From Metarhizium brunneum (taxonomy: Eukaryota; Ascomycota; Sordariomycetes; Hypocreales; Clavicipitaceae): 64,000 bases of DNA. The notes beneath the pieces are model-generated. The model ran no database searches. It saw only the letters and a program-made list of their open reading frames with translations, and was not told the origin of the DNA. The position numbers were made by a program, and so were the translations under genes. Positions 35,801 to 50,167 of the stretch are shown here, piece after piece. How positions within the stretch are numbered: the stretch's first letter is position 1; every line of letters begins with the position of its first letter. The stretch spans positions 372,001-436,000 of the forward strand of contig NC_089424.1 in NCBI RefSeq assembly GCF_013426205.1. The letters run 5' to 3'.

Positions 35801-38800
35801 ATATATATCCTTTATAATCTTTTAGGATTTTTAAGAAAATTAATATATTATTTAGATATACTATTATAAAATTATTTAAATATTTTTATAATATATTATT
35901 AATTATTTATTAAAATATTATTAATATATTAGTAAGCTTAAATAATATTATTAAGTATTTAAATAATTTAAACTTTATTTTAAAGGCTATCTTTTATTTA
36001 TAACCTTTTTTTATTTAAATTAAATTATATACTCCCTTTAGGTTTAAAATAATAAACTAATTTATTTTATATAATTAGTTCTATAATTCTAATATTAGTA
36101 GTAATAGTATTTAATCCTTTATAATAATCGCGTTTAATTACTAATAATTTATTATTAACTATAATTTCTTATTTTTTTTTAAAATAAATATAACTAGGTA
36201 TTTAGCTTTTAATATAAATACTTTAATATAACTTTTTATTAATATCTTATTAATATACTCTTATAATATTTTAAGTTCTCTTATATTTAAGTTATAAATC
36301 TTATAAAATATTATTAACTTTTTATTTATTAATTTAATTTAATAATCCTATTAATTATATTCTAATAATCTAATTTTTAGTTTTTTTATAAATAATTTTT
36401 TATATTTTTAGTATTTCTTAGAAATATTCTTAAGTTTTTTTTTTTTTATTATTAAGTTTTTATTATTTTTATTATTCTTATTTTTTTTTTTTTTTAAGTT
36501 TCTTATTTATATTTATAAGATTTTTTTTTAAAGTAATAATAACCTTTTAGATTTTAGCTTTTATCTTCTTATTACTTATTATTATTTATATCCTAGTTTA
36601 TAATATTATTAAGGTTATTATAGTAAATCTAATTATTTTAATTACTTTTTTATTGCTTATTTATTATTATTAATTCTTAAATAACTTACTTAAAGGTTCT
36701 TTTTTTTTAGAACTTTATTTATAAGCTAAATTATAATAAAATTTTATTTTTTCTTTTAAATTTTATTAATTTTATTAGCTTAAAATCTTATTCTACTTTA
36801 ATTAGCTTATTTTTTAGTTAATTAATAGGTTACTCTCTTATAATTATAAGTACCCTAATACTAGGTTATATTTTAATATATTTATAATATTAAGTTAAAT
36901 TACTTCTAAATAACCTTAAATTTATACTTTAAAATAATTAATCTCTTAGTTAATAATTCTATTATTATAAGTAAAAAGTTTTCCTTTAATATTAATTAAC
37001 TTATATAATACCTTTTTATATTTCTATAATAATTAATAATAATTTATAATTCTAAGTAAAATATAATTACCTATTATATTATTATTTATAAGTATATAAA
37101 CGTAATATCCTATAACTTTAGTATCTAATATTATCTTATTACTTTATTTATTCTAGGTTATATTAAGGGTTATTAGTATCTTTCTTTTTATACTAGCTTA
37201 TAGCCCTTTTATAAATAATATACTTTATTTTTTAAGTTTTTTAAAATAGATTTTTCTACGATTTATTATTTTATTTCTTAGTATTATTTTATAAGTTTTA
37301 TTCTATTTTATAAGTACTTAAAATAAAACTTATTATTAAATATTTAATATAAATAATTATAAATTTAGTTTTTTATTTCTTTATATTTTTTATATTTTAA
37401 GTTATTATAATTTATTATATATTTCTTATTATATCTAGGGTTAAACTTCTATTTATTATACTACTTATTTAACTATTATATATTATAATATATTAATTTT
37501 ATAATTCCCTTAGAGTCTTTCTATTTAAGTATATCTAATACTCATTATATCTATTTATATACTATTAATATTTTATATTATTACTTATATTACTTTTTAG
37601 CCTTATCTATTATATATTCTAAGTAATTTAGTAATAGATATATTATATAGTTTTTTATTTTATATTAAGGTAATTTAAGTAATAACTCTCTTTTATATAT
37701 TAGGATTTTTCCCTTATATATATACTAATATTATTACTTATTTTTTATATATATATATAATTAATATATATCTAATTTATATATATTTATAAAATTTATA
37801 TAAGCTTAATATTTAATAAGTATATTTAAATTAGGTTTTAAAATTATTATTTAATTATTATTAATTATCTTTACTTTTTATTTTAAGAGTTTTTATTTAA
37901 AATATAATACCTTAATTAAATATCCTTTTATCCTAATTAAAAATATATTTAATTATACCTTAATTTAAAAGTATACTTAATATATTATAAATATATATAA
38001 TACTTATATTAAATATATATATTTTATATATCTTAATAAAAGTCTAGAATTATTTTCCTTCTCTTCTTTTAAAAATTATAATATTTAGTTTTTTATTACT
38101 ATAATAATATCTATTACTAGAATAAAAATTATAAAATATTTTCTTATTAATATAAGGAAATATTATTATATAACTTATTTTTATATAATTATTAGCTTTA
38201 TAAGTATTTTTTTTTTACTTTATTTATTTTTAGATGCTTTTAGAGTATCTAGAATTATATTATTATTATTAATATTTATTTCTCTTACTTTATTTTCTAG
38301 TTTATTAAAGATAATAAAAATTTATATATTTTATTTCTCCTTATATTATTATTCCCTTTAAATCTTTCTTACTTTTACTTATTATTATACCTAATTAAGA
38401 ATTTCTTAGTATAAGTTTTTATTTAAATATTTTAATAATTTTAGTTTATAAAGTTCTTTTTATCTTATTATTATAAGTATTCTCTTTTTTATTAATTATT
38501 TATTTAGGTTTTTTTATATTAATTATTTAGCTACTTATAGCTTATTTCTTATAAAGTTTATAATTTTTTTTTTTAGTTTTCTTAGTTCTTTTAAAAATTA
38601 TTCTTTTTTTTATTTACTACTTATATAAATATAATAGTTATTATTATAGTAAAAGGTCTAGTTAAGGTTTTTATATTTTACCTTTAATTTAGTAATTTTG
38701 ATTTTTTATTAGTTAATAAAATTAAGTTATTTTTTATTTTTTTTTAGTACTAGCTTTTATTTTTTCTTAGGTTTCTTATATTTATTAGTAAAATATCCTA

Positions 38801-39770
38801 GTTTTTTATAATTATAATATTTCTTTTTCTTTTTATTATTTTTCTTAATAATATTAAGCTTTATTTATCTAAGGTTAAAAGTATAATTATAAATAATAGG
38901 TTTATTATACTTTTTATATTAATTAGCTTAATAACTCTTTTTTTTAATAAGGTTTTAGGTTCTTTTACCTTATTTTTTTTATATATATTACTAATATTAT
39001 TTATTATTAATTTATACTATTATAATAATATAATCTAATAAGTTATTTAGTTTATTCTCTTTATAAAGTTTATTCTTAACTTTTTTCTTAAGTCTTTTAT
39101 AAAAAGCTAATATAAAAGGTTTATTCTTTTAGTTAAGCTAAAATATAAGTTATTAAAAGTAAGTAATATAATCAGATATTAATCCTTTTTACTTAAGCTT
39201 ATTAATATAATACTTAATAGCTCTAACTTTATTAATTATTTTAAAAGCTTTTTTAATAATTTTTTTAAACTTATTATAACTTTTAAAAATAGTATTAGTT
39301 TTTTTTTTATAATTATCTTTTTCTTTATTAAAGTAATCCCTTATAATAAATTTAAACTATATAAGTATTACTCTTATTATATATTCTCTTATATATAATA
39401 CCTTAATAAAAAATTCTTTTATTTTAATTAAGAATTATTAATAATAAGCCCTAAATTAAGTAAGAAATCCTTAAAGTATACCTAAGAATCTATTATATAA
39501 TTCTAGTACCCTAGGTCTAAGAATTTCTTTTAAGTTCTTTTTAATTATAATTATAATTATAGCTTATTTCTATTATTCTTCTTTTATTTATTAGACTTAT
39601 TCCTAAAAGTATATAATCTTAATAAGCATATTATAAGCAGAAATAATAATTAGTCTTTCTTAGGTTTTATTTAATCTAGATATAATAATAGTTTTATATA
39701 ATATTATATTAATAATTATTAGGTATTACTTAGAGTAATATAATAATAGTCTAAATAAAAGCTTTTAATA

Positions 39771-40216
39771 TATAATAGCTAAAATTCCTAAGAAATAAAC
39801 TAGTTATAATTTATATTAATAAAGCTATTAAAGCAATTAATCTAAGTAATTAGGTATTATATTAGTAATAGGTTATAAATTATAACTAAGTAATTAAAGT
39901 TAAAAAGTTATAAGTAAAGCTTATTTAATATAATAATTAATATTAAAAGCTAAAAAGCTAAAATCTATTTATAAAGCAAATTTAAAGTCCTTATATACTA
40001 TAATAATTATTTACCCTAGAGGTAAGTAATAGTATTACTTATATTAGTTTTACTATAATTACTTATACTACTTACTTTATATATAATAAGCACCTTTTTA
40101 CTAATAGCTTATATTAACTATTATTTTATAATCCTCCTTACTTATACTACGTGGCAGCTTATATAGTTCGGCCCACTCTTATAACCTACACTACAGCTTG
40201 CGGCTAGGTCGTAATA
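39771..40216 (-). repeat. E2 LTR (5' end of element)
   Basis: Ends on the plus strand GCGGCTAGGTCGTAATA, much less decayed than its partner over the last 80 bp, giving the best view of this LTR's original sequence. Confidence 0.85.
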
Positions 40217-40221
40217 ATAAG

Positions 40222-43080
40222 GCGGTATAAGCAAGGCAAATAATAGATTAATAATTAAAGTAATTATTATATCTAGATTATAAAAGGAACTATAATTTAT
40301 ATAAGTAAAATTATAATTATAATAATAATTTAAAAGGAAATATTATAATAAAAAAAGTAATTTATTATAATATATAAAAACCCTTAATTTTACTTTATAA
40401 ATAAACTTTAGCTTTTTAGCTTTTAATACTAATTATTATATTAAATAAGCTTTACTTATAACTTTTTAACTTTAATTATTTAATTATAATTTATAACTTA
40501 TTATTAATATAATATTTAATTACTTAGATTAATTATTTTAGTAGTTTTATTAATATAAACTATAATTAGTTTATCTCTTAGAAACCTTAGCTATTACATG
40601 TTAAAAGCTTTTATTTAAACTATTATTATATTACTTTAAGTAATATCTAATAATTATTAATATAATATTATATAAAACTATTATTATATTTAAATTAAAT
40701 AAAACCTAAGAAGAATTAATAATTATTTTTACTTATAAAATACTTATTAAAATTATATACTTTTAAAAATAAGTTTAATAAATAAAAGAAAAATAGTAAA
40801 AATAAGCTATAATTATTATTATAATTAAAAGAAATTTAAGAGAAATTTTTAGACCTAAAATATTAGAATTATATAATAGATTTTTAGATATATTTTAAGA
40901 ATTTCTTACTTAACTTAAAGCTTATTATTAATAATTTTTAATTAAAATAAAAGAATTTTTTATTAAGGTATTATATATAAAAAAATATATAATAAAAATA
41001 ATACTTATATAATTTAAACTTATTATAAAAAATTATTTTAATAAAAAAAAATAATTATAAAAAAGAAATTAATATTATTTTTAAAAGTTATAATAAGTTT
41101 AAAAAAGCTATTAAAAAAGCTTTTAAAATAATTAATAAAGTTAAAGCTATTAAGTATTATATTAATAGGCTTAAATAAAAAAAATTAATATCTAATTATA
41201 TTACTTACTTTTAATAATTTATATTTTAGTTTAATTAAGAGAATAAACCTTTTATATTAGCTTTTTATAAGGGACTTAAAAAAAAAGTTAAAAATAAACT
41301 TTATAAAAAAAATAAACTAAATAACTTATTAGATTATATTATTATAATAATATAAATTAATAATAAATAATATTAATAATATATATAAAAGAAATAAAGT
41401 AAAAAAACCTAGAACCTTATTAAAAGAAAAAGTTATTAAGCTAATTAATATAAAAAGTATAATAAACTTATTACTTATAATTATACTTTTAACCTTAAAT
41501 AAATAAAGCTTAATATTACTAAAAAAAATAATAAAAAAAAAGAAATACTATAATTATAAAAAACTAGGATATTTTATTAATAAATATAAAAAACCTAAGA
41601 AAAAATAAAAGCTAATATTAAAAAAAAATAAAAAATAACTTAATTTTATTAATTAATAAAAAATTAAAATTATTAAATTAAAAGTAAAATATAAAAACCT
41701 TAATTAAACTTTTTATTATAATAATAATTATTATATTTATATAAGTAATAAATAAGAAAAAAAATAATTTTTAAAAAAACTAAAAAAACTAAAAAAAAAA
41801 ATTATAAACTTTATAAAAAATAAGTTATAAGTAGTTAAATAATTAATATAAAAAAACCTAAATAAGTAATTAATAAAAAAAAATACTTATAATAATAAAA
41901 TAAAAAAAACTTTATAAACTAAAATTATTAAAATATTTAAATAAAAATTTATATTAAGAAATTCTTAATTAGGTATAATAATAAGTAAAAGTAAAAAAAA
42001 TTTAAAAAAAATAATAATATAAAAAAAAGTAAAATATATAAATTTTTATTACTTTTAATAAACTAAAAAATAAAATAAGAAAAATAAATATTAATAATAA
42101 TAATATAATTTTAAATACTTTAAAAGTATTTAAAAATAAATAAAATAAAAAAAAAATACTTATAAAGCTAATAATTATATAAAAATAAGGTATATAATAA
42201 TATTTTTTTATATTAATAAGAAAATATTTTATAATTTTTATTTTAATAATAAATATTATTATAATAATAAAAAATTAAATATTATACTTTTTAAAAAAAA
42301 AAAAAGAAAATAATTTTAAACTTTTATTAAAATATATAAAATATATATATTTAATATAAGTATTATATATATTTATAATATATTAGGTATATTTTTAAAT
42401 TAAAATATAATTAAATATATTTTTAATTAAAATAAAAAAATATTTAATTAAAATATTATACTTTAAATAAAAACTCTTAAAATAAAAAGTAAAAATAATT
42501 AATAATAATTAAATAATAATTTTAAAACTTAATTTAAATATACCTATTAAATATTAAGCTTATATAAATTTTATAAATATATATAAATTAAACATATATT
42601 AATTATATATATATATATAAAATAAGTAATAATATTAATATATATATAAGAAAAAAATCCTAATATATAAAAAAAAATTATTACTTAAATTATTTTAATA
42701 TAAAATAAAAAATTATATAATATACCTATTATTAAATTACTTAAAATATATAATAAATAAAGCTAAAAAATAATATAAATAATAATATAAAATATTAATA
42801 ATATATAAATAAATATAATAAGTATTAAATATACTTAAATAAAAAAATTCTAAGAGAATTATAAAATTAATATATTATAATAAATAATAATTAAATAAGT
42901 AATATAATAAATAAAAGTTTAACCTTAAATATAATAAGAAATATATAATAAATTATAATAACCTAAAATATAAAAAGTATAAAAAAATAAAAGATTAAAT
43001 TTATAATTACTTATATTAAATATTTAATAATAAGTTTTACTTTAAGTACTTATAAAATAAAATAAAACTTATAAAATAAT
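40222..43080 (+). mobile_element. E3: LTR remainder plus gag and early pol of a third Gypsy-type copy, truncated
   Basis: 40222-40598 completes the LTR begun at 24511, ending AGCTATTACA. The following sequence parallels E1 from 25027 to about 27500 (gag, zinc-knuckle relic near 41550-41590). It stops matching after AAACTTATAAAATAATAT near 43080; protease, reverse transcriptase and integrase are absent from this side. This is among the most heavily A+T-shifted DNA in the window. The break coincides with the start of the LINE-containing segment, so the rest may continue beyond it. Confidence 0.75.
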
Positions 43081-43205
43081 ATTTATTTTAATTATACTAG
43101 CTTGCTATTTAAAGCTTTAGTACCTTTACTATTATTTATTATAGGAAAAATATATTTAAAAACTTATAATTATCTTGTTTCTATACTAGCCTCTTATTAG
43201 GTTTA

Positions 43206-43659
43206 TATAACAGCTAAGGTTCCTAAGGGATAAACTAGTTATAGTTTATATTAGTAAAGCTACTAGGGCAATTAATCTAAGCAGTTAGGTGTTATATTAG
43301 TAATAGGTTATAAACTATAACTAAGTAATTAAAGTTAAAAAGTTATAAGTAAAGCTTAAATTAATATAATAATTATTATTAAAAGCTAAAAAGCTAGAGT
43401 TTATTTATAAAGTAAAATTAGGATTCTTATATATAAAGTGGTTATTTTTTCTTAAAAGTAATTTCTAATTATAAGTTATTTTAATTATAAGGTAATTATA
43501 TTAACTTACCTAGTAATTATTTTAATTATAAAATAACTTTTATAATCACCTTATATACTCTGATTATTTCTTTAATATAGGCCTTATCTCTTTGTAGGGT
43601 AGCTTATATAGGCGGCCTATTCTGCGACCTATACTGCAGCCTGCGGCTAGGTCGTAACA
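43206..43659 (-). mobile_element. Solo LTR of the E1 family
   Basis: 454 bp, minus orientation (TATAACAGCTAAGG to GGTCGTAACA), with target duplication GTTTA on both sides (43201-43205, 43660-43664). It is the product of recombination between the two LTRs of a former full element. Confidence 0.88.
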
Positions 43660-43664
43660 GTTTA

Positions 43665-45400
43665 ATATATTTTTGTTTATATTATTAGGAGGTTAGTATT
43701 ACTAACCTAGTACCTAATTGCCCTAGAAAGGTCTTATTACCTCTTTTAGGCCTTTACCCTTTTAAAATATTACTTAATCTGGTTCTATATTATCTAAGGT
43801 ATAGCTTTATATTAGGTCTAATAGTATTAGTTTCTTGCCTTAATAGTCTTATATATAGGGTACTAGCTTACTTTTAGCTTACCTCTAGGCTTACTTTACG
43901 TTTAGTATAATTACTATAGCCTGCTTAGTAATAGCTAATACTAGCTAGCTGTGATAATTACCAGCTTTTAGCCCTAGGTATAAAGGCCTTAATCCCCCTA
44001 GGTTCTAGCTTTCTTCTTTTCTTTTTTTTTTTTATTTTATACCTTAAAAAAAGTATATAGCCTTAGGTTTAAGGTAAGCCCTTATTATTACTCTTTTAGC
44101 TTTTTACTTGCCTATATTTTTATGCTTTATTTAGCTGATTATATGTTTTTATAGCTCTAGGATTATACTACTTTATAAGTTCTTATCCTGGTTTTACTAT
44201 AATTTTATACTAGCCTTATACTAATTTATTTTTAAAAGTTAAAAAAATTTTTTAGCTTCTAGTACTTACCTTTTATAATTATTAATTACTTAAAGTATAT
44301 TTATATTAGCCTTACCTTAGGTTCTTATTTAACTTATTATATAAATACCTTACTAATCTTCTAAGAAAACTAAGGCTATACTAGCTAAGAAGATACCTAC
44401 TAAGAAAGCACCCGCCAAGAAAACGCCTGCCTAGGCCGCGCCTGCCACGGCTATACTTACCACGACTATACTTACTGTGAGTTTACCCCCTGCTAGTTCG
44501 CCTATAATTACGCTAACTAAGGGGAAGGTATATATTATAATCTAGGTTTATTATATATTTATAGCTAACTTATTTTAAGTTTAATCCTATTAAGGCTTAG
44601 AATTAGCCTTATAGTCCTTATATAAGCTGTACTGCTTATAATTCTTACTATAAAATTAGTTAGATTTATTATATTACTTAGAGTAAGTTTACCCTAGCCT
44701 TATTATATATTTACTTTAACTTTAATTATTTACTTTTTAAAAGTTATAAAGCTTCTTATTATAAGTATAATTAAGTATATATTATATACGCTAAGATATA
44801 TTTTTATTATAGCCTTAATATAGTTTTAGTATGCTAACTTTCCTAGATACCTTATAATTATAAAACTAAAAAGCTAATTTTAGCTCTAATAAAAGCTATT
44901 AAGATTCTTAAGAAAACTAAAAAGGTATATTACCTATTATAGGTCTAGGTCTTATTTATTATTAACCTATATAAGCGCTAAATAACTTTAATATACTCTG
45001 TTATAATACTACTAAGGCAAAAAAGCGTGCTAGTCCCCTAACCCTAGGTTAGGTTCTTATTAGGCTTGCCCCTTTTACTTAGTATAATAATAATAATAAT
45101 AAAGTTATTATTACCTTTATTATTATAAACTTAACTCTTAACCGGATTCTTACTAAGAACTATTAGACCTATATTATAATTAAGGCGCTTTTAGACCAGC
45201 TTTATAAGTATATTAATATTACTAGTCTGCCTATAAAGCAGTCCTGCTTTAAGCCCTTTAGTAATCTCTCCTAGGCCTATACTAGGCTTATATTAGGGGG
45301 TACTATAAGTAATACTATAAAAAGTACTATAAGTAGTAATTTAATTAATATTAATATTAACTTATTAAATAAGGGTAATAATAAGGATTTAATACGCCGC
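43665..45400. other. Less-decayed segment of unknown nature inside the AT block
   Basis: C+G is visibly higher than in the Gypsy copies. On the plus strand about 44370-44480 a Lys/Pro/Ala-rich stretch is readable (KKAPAKKTPA followed by a stop), resembling the basic N-termini of some retroelement gag proteins or histone-tail-like linkers. I cannot tie it to the LINE that follows, whose domains are on the opposite strand. Confidence 0.4.
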
Positions 45401-48400
45401 CATGTTATATATATAGCGCGCTTAGCGCATAATAATAAGTAAGCTAACGCCTCTAATAATAATACTTAGCGGTCTTATGGCGGCTTTATAATAGGTTTAC
45501 TCTTAGTATTTTATTAGTAGTAATTTAATAATTTAGTAGTTTAATAGTTTATTAGTTTAAGAATAATAACTTAGTCTAGGCCTATAATGCTCTTATACTG
45601 TTTTTAGTACGTGTCTATAATATATCTATAATATTATAATCCTAAGTTCCTGCTTACTAGCGCTATATAAGGGTTTTTATTAGCTTATATTATAAGAGGT
45701 ATTATAAATTAAGAAACTATTATACTATAGCGGCCACGCTATAAGGCCGCCTTAAGGCCATGTAGATATTATAATAATCACGTAAAGGTCTTTTTAGGTT
45801 TAGGTTATTATAGGCTGCTAAGTAAAGTAAGTACTAGAGGAACATGTAATACTAGTCTTTTACTTTATTCTTATATTAATAAAGTGGTAAAAGTATTATA
45901 AGTATATGGTAGTAAAAAAGGAACTTATTAAGCCTTATCTTCCTAGTTTATAGCTATATAAAAACTAAGAACTTATACTTATATAGGTTTTTATGTAGCT
46001 TAAAAACCTTCTTAGGTGTTTAGAATCAGGTAAGGTTATTTATTACTTTAATCTCGTGGTATAGTTATTATGCTTCTATTACTCTTCTTATTTAGGCCTA
46101 TTTATTTACTTACTTTATTAGTAGGGCCTTTTTTAGGTTAGGCCTATTATAAGGGTCCTCTTACCACTTAGTATTTAGGTGTATTAGTATGTGCTAGGGG
46201 TTTTTTCTTATCTTTAATATCCTTATAACCGCTGTGTATATAACCTAGATTTATACCGTAAGCCTATTAGCTTTAAGTTATTATTTAAATATTTAGACCT
46301 TATAGTTAAGGTATAAGTCTAAGGGGGGGATAATAGTCTTAGTTTCTAGGTGCTTTATTAAGGTAACCTTATACGCGCCGGCTATAATCCAGAGATACCA
46401 CGCCTACTTTATAGTAAAGGCATAAGTAATCTTTCTAGCTATACCTTTAAGAAGGCTAATTTTATAATATATACTAGCCTTATAAGCTATTAAGCTTTTA
46501 ATAACTTATATATATAATAGGCGCGCCTTAGTAAGGCTATAGCCTTATATAAAGGCTATAAGCGCTATAAAAGTATATTATTATTATTTTAGTTTTACCT
46601 TAAATTCTTTATAGTATATAAACTAATTAAGTTTTTAGTTTAACTAGACTCTTAAAAACCTTTTACTTAGTATAGGCTAGATTATAATAGCTCTAAGTTA
46701 AATTACCTTTATTTTTGCCTTATATTTTCTTATAAAGTATATAAGGCTACTTTTTATTAGTCTAAATAATATTCTTACCTTTATAGCCTATATTTAGTAT
46801 ATCTCTTACATAGCCTTAAGCTAATATACTATTATATTTATATAGGTTCTAACTAATATAAAATTAATATTATTAGTAAAGCCTATAATAAAAGTTCTAT
46901 TTACTACTTATAGCTGGTTAAAAAGCAGTGCTATATATAGTAAGAATAGGATAAAAGATAGTAATAAGCCTTAAAGTACTCTGGTTTAAACCTAGAACCT
47001 TTATAACCTTTTATTATTAAAGTTAAGCTAAAATAACCTTTTTATAATAAAGCTATAAACCCATAGTATAACCTATCTAGGGAACCTATATTCTAGGATA
47101 TAATATATAAGCTTATTATAATTTATTATATTAAAAGCTTTAGATAAATCTAGCTATAAAAGCAAAGCTATCCCGCCGCACTTCCACGCTATATATACTA
47201 GTTTAACTAGCAGCCTGATTATTATCTTTATTAACTTATATTCCTGGTTGCTTATTTATATGTCTAGGAGCAGTAATTTATCCTTAGCTTTATAGGTAAG
47301 CTAGGCCGTAACTATAATCTTAATAATCTTACCTATTATACTTAGTAGGGATATTAGCCTTTACCCGCCAGGGATATAATAGTCTTTCTTCTTTTTTCTT
47401 AGTTTCTTAAGGACTACTATATATATAATCTAGAATTATTCTAGGAACTATCTTATTACGTAGCTCGCGTTAAAAAGCATTATAATCACCTCTATAGCCA
47501 GCTTTTTATATACTTTAATAAAGCCTATTAGTAAGCTATCTTTACCTAGCGCCTTTTAGCTGCTAATATAGCTTATTACCTCCTTAACCTCCCTAGGCTT
47601 AAAAGGGGTCTAGTCTAAGCCCTTATTAATATATTCCTGGTTAGCCTCCACGCTATTATTTAAGGGCTCTAGCTATAACTCTAAGAAGAACTTCATAGCT
47701 AGGGCTTTAACTTAGGCTTTATAAGTATTAGCCAGGAATATCCTAGGTCCGCTTAGGTCTAGGTCTAGGATTTATTTAGCCTTTAGCTATTAGTTACTTT
47801 ATAGCCTAGCCTACCTCTTAAGGTTTTAAAAGCCCTTAAGGCTTTTCTCCCTTATTATATATATAGCTTTTCTTTAAGCTTCTTATTTTATATTATATAT
47901 AGCCTAGGTTTAGGCCTTATATACTGCTAGTATAGCGTTCTAATTAGCCTTAATATATTTAGACCTTTATTATTTCTTAACCTTCTTTGCCTTCTTATTT
48001 ATATTATTAACCTTTAAGTTCTACCAGGGGTTTATATTACCTCCTTTACTCTTTTACTTAGAGACTATTACCTCTATAATAGCTTAAAGTTATATTATAA
48101 GCTAGTTTATATATTTATTTACTTTCCTAGGGGTCTAAGGCATAGCTAGTTAGGCTTTAATATAAAGCTTAAACTCCGCTTTTACTTTTACTATACTATT
48201 ATTTATCTTATACTATTAGGGCGTAAAAGGCTTATCTTATTAAGGGTTTACCTTAGTTTTAATACTAATTACTTATAGTTAATAGTTAAAGCTAATAAGA
48301 TTAGCTTTACCCTTATATATTACTATTATATTACTTATAGCCCATACTAGGTTAAGTATATTATCTCTTTTATTATATTTTAACTATATTATTATACCTT

Positions 48401-50167
48401 AAAGTATAATAAGTCTAAGTTATTACTAGGTTATAAACGCTATAAGTATATTTACCCCTAGTAATTCTTTATTATACTTATCTTAAAAGGGGTGGTATAA
48501 GTTAAGATTTCCTATAAAAATACTATAAGAGCGCGGTATTACCTTACTAAAATCTTTAAGGGGTATAGTTTAGTTTAGTATATAACCTAATAAGTATATT
48601 AAGTAAATGTTTATATTATATATAATTATATAGTATTAGTCTTTACCACCTCTTGCCTTCCATATATTAGGTTTATACTACTTATAAATATAAAGCGCGG
48701 CATATTTACTATAATAAATCAGGTTATAGTTTATTATTCGCGAGTATAAAAGGGTATTATTCCTTTCCCCTAATACCGCCTTTTATATTATAATTATATT
48801 AAACCCCTCTTAGGCTTATAGTACTAGGTAGATAAGCGTATTTTTCTTTTATATATTCTAATAAAGCACCTTGATTATTATATTAGTAATAGGTTAGGTT
48901 AGCTTCCTATTATTAAGGCTTTTTTTATAAGGTTAATCTAGGAGTTTAAAAGCAGTATAATACTAATATAATCTTATTTTATATATATAAGAATGCTTTC
49001 TTCTTATAGTCTCCTAGGGGTAGCCAGGGGTTTACTTATATTCTTACTTTTTTTAGGTTATTTAAGCCTTTTTTATAGTAAGGCCTCTAGTAAGAGCGTT
49101 TTAGGTTTAGCTTATTTTTATATTACTGCTAGTTAATCTAGGTGGATATTTATAAAGGCCTTAGTAAAGAAGGCTAGTTTTTACTAGTATATATTCTAGG
49201 CTTTATCCTAGTAGTAGTTTATAATAAAGTATACCTAGGTTTATACCGGATATAATCTATTATAATTAATGTATTTTAGGGGGGCTCTTACTATTTTAAC
49301 CAGGTATTTATCTTCTCCTCTCTTATACATAATAGCTTTATACTAGCTATATCTTAGTATTACCTTATAAAACTTAATAATATAACTAACCTTAAAATAG
49401 TAAAAGTATTACCTAAAATGTATAAATTCTTTATAAGGTTTAATATTAAATATTTTAGCTTTATAAATAAGCCCTTTTTAGTAAAGCTTATTTATATCTT
49501 TAAGGCTATTCACGGCTAGGATTAGTATTATTTTTATAGAGGTTTTAGTATAAGAGTATTATACTCTTTTTTTAGTAATCTTAGCGCTATTAGCCTTTAA
49601 TATAGCCTTTATAAATTTATTATTTATTATATTATTAAGGTGCCTAAAAGGAAAAGCCTTAATAACTATACTAAAAAGCTTATAATATAGGCTTACTTCT
49701 AGGCTAAAAGCAGGCTAAAGCTATACTATTTGCTTATAAAATAAGCTACTTTCCTTAGTAAAGGTTATTATTATATTATTATTATGAAGGCGCTTAGCTA
49801 TTACTATAGCTTTAGTTTAAGTAATATAATTTATAGCTTAGATAATTTTTTTAAAAGTTCTCTTTTATAGGTTAGTGGTAATTATATTGCCTTTAATAAG
49901 AACCTTATAATTAATGTAATTAGGTATAGATTTTAGGGGGATTCTGGCATAAAAGGGGTCTAAGAATATACTAGCTATAATTATAGCTTATATTTTTAAT
50001 AGTTTTATTACTTATAAAGCCTTAGCTATAGCTTTTTTAATAGTATTAATAAGGTTTTATATTATAAGTATCTTGCTTATTTTAGGCGTAGCTAGGGCTT
50101 ATATTATAGCCGCCGCGATAAGGCGCGTTATAATACTTTAAATCTGCTTTAAGGTATTACCTAGCAT
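45400..50167 (-). mobile_element. Tad1-like LINE (non-LTR retrotransposon) relic
   Basis: Minus-strand relics in LINE order from right to left. A gag-like part lies at about 49000-50100. The endonuclease region with its GDFN..H-type block is near 48480-48540. Reverse transcriptase shows a readable LDLSKAFD block near 47130-47170 and the active-site region near 46860. The conserved region C-terminal to the reverse transcriptase (GAYK) is near 46370. No LTRs belong to it. Scattered stops, many at former Trp/Gln/Arg codons, indicate RIP, but weaker than in the Gypsy copies. Borders are uncertain: the right one is cut by an LTR at 50168. Confidence 0.65.

Larger units (their letters stand above)
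32387..40216 (-). mobile_element. E2: full-length Gypsy-type LTR retrotransposon, minus orientation, RIP-decayed
   Basis: LTRs of 446 bp at 32387-32832 and 39771-40216, with target duplication ATAAG at 32382-32386 and 40217-40221. The complement of a polypurine tract (ATCCTCTCTCTTATAA) follows the left LTR, so the element runs right to left. The interior mirrors E1: chromodomain relic near 33600-33750, integrase near 34350-34600, reverse transcriptase active-site region near 35830-35870, zinc knuckle near 38790-38830. The LTR differs from E1's in its middle third, so this is a sister subfamily. No frame is open. Confidence 0.88.
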
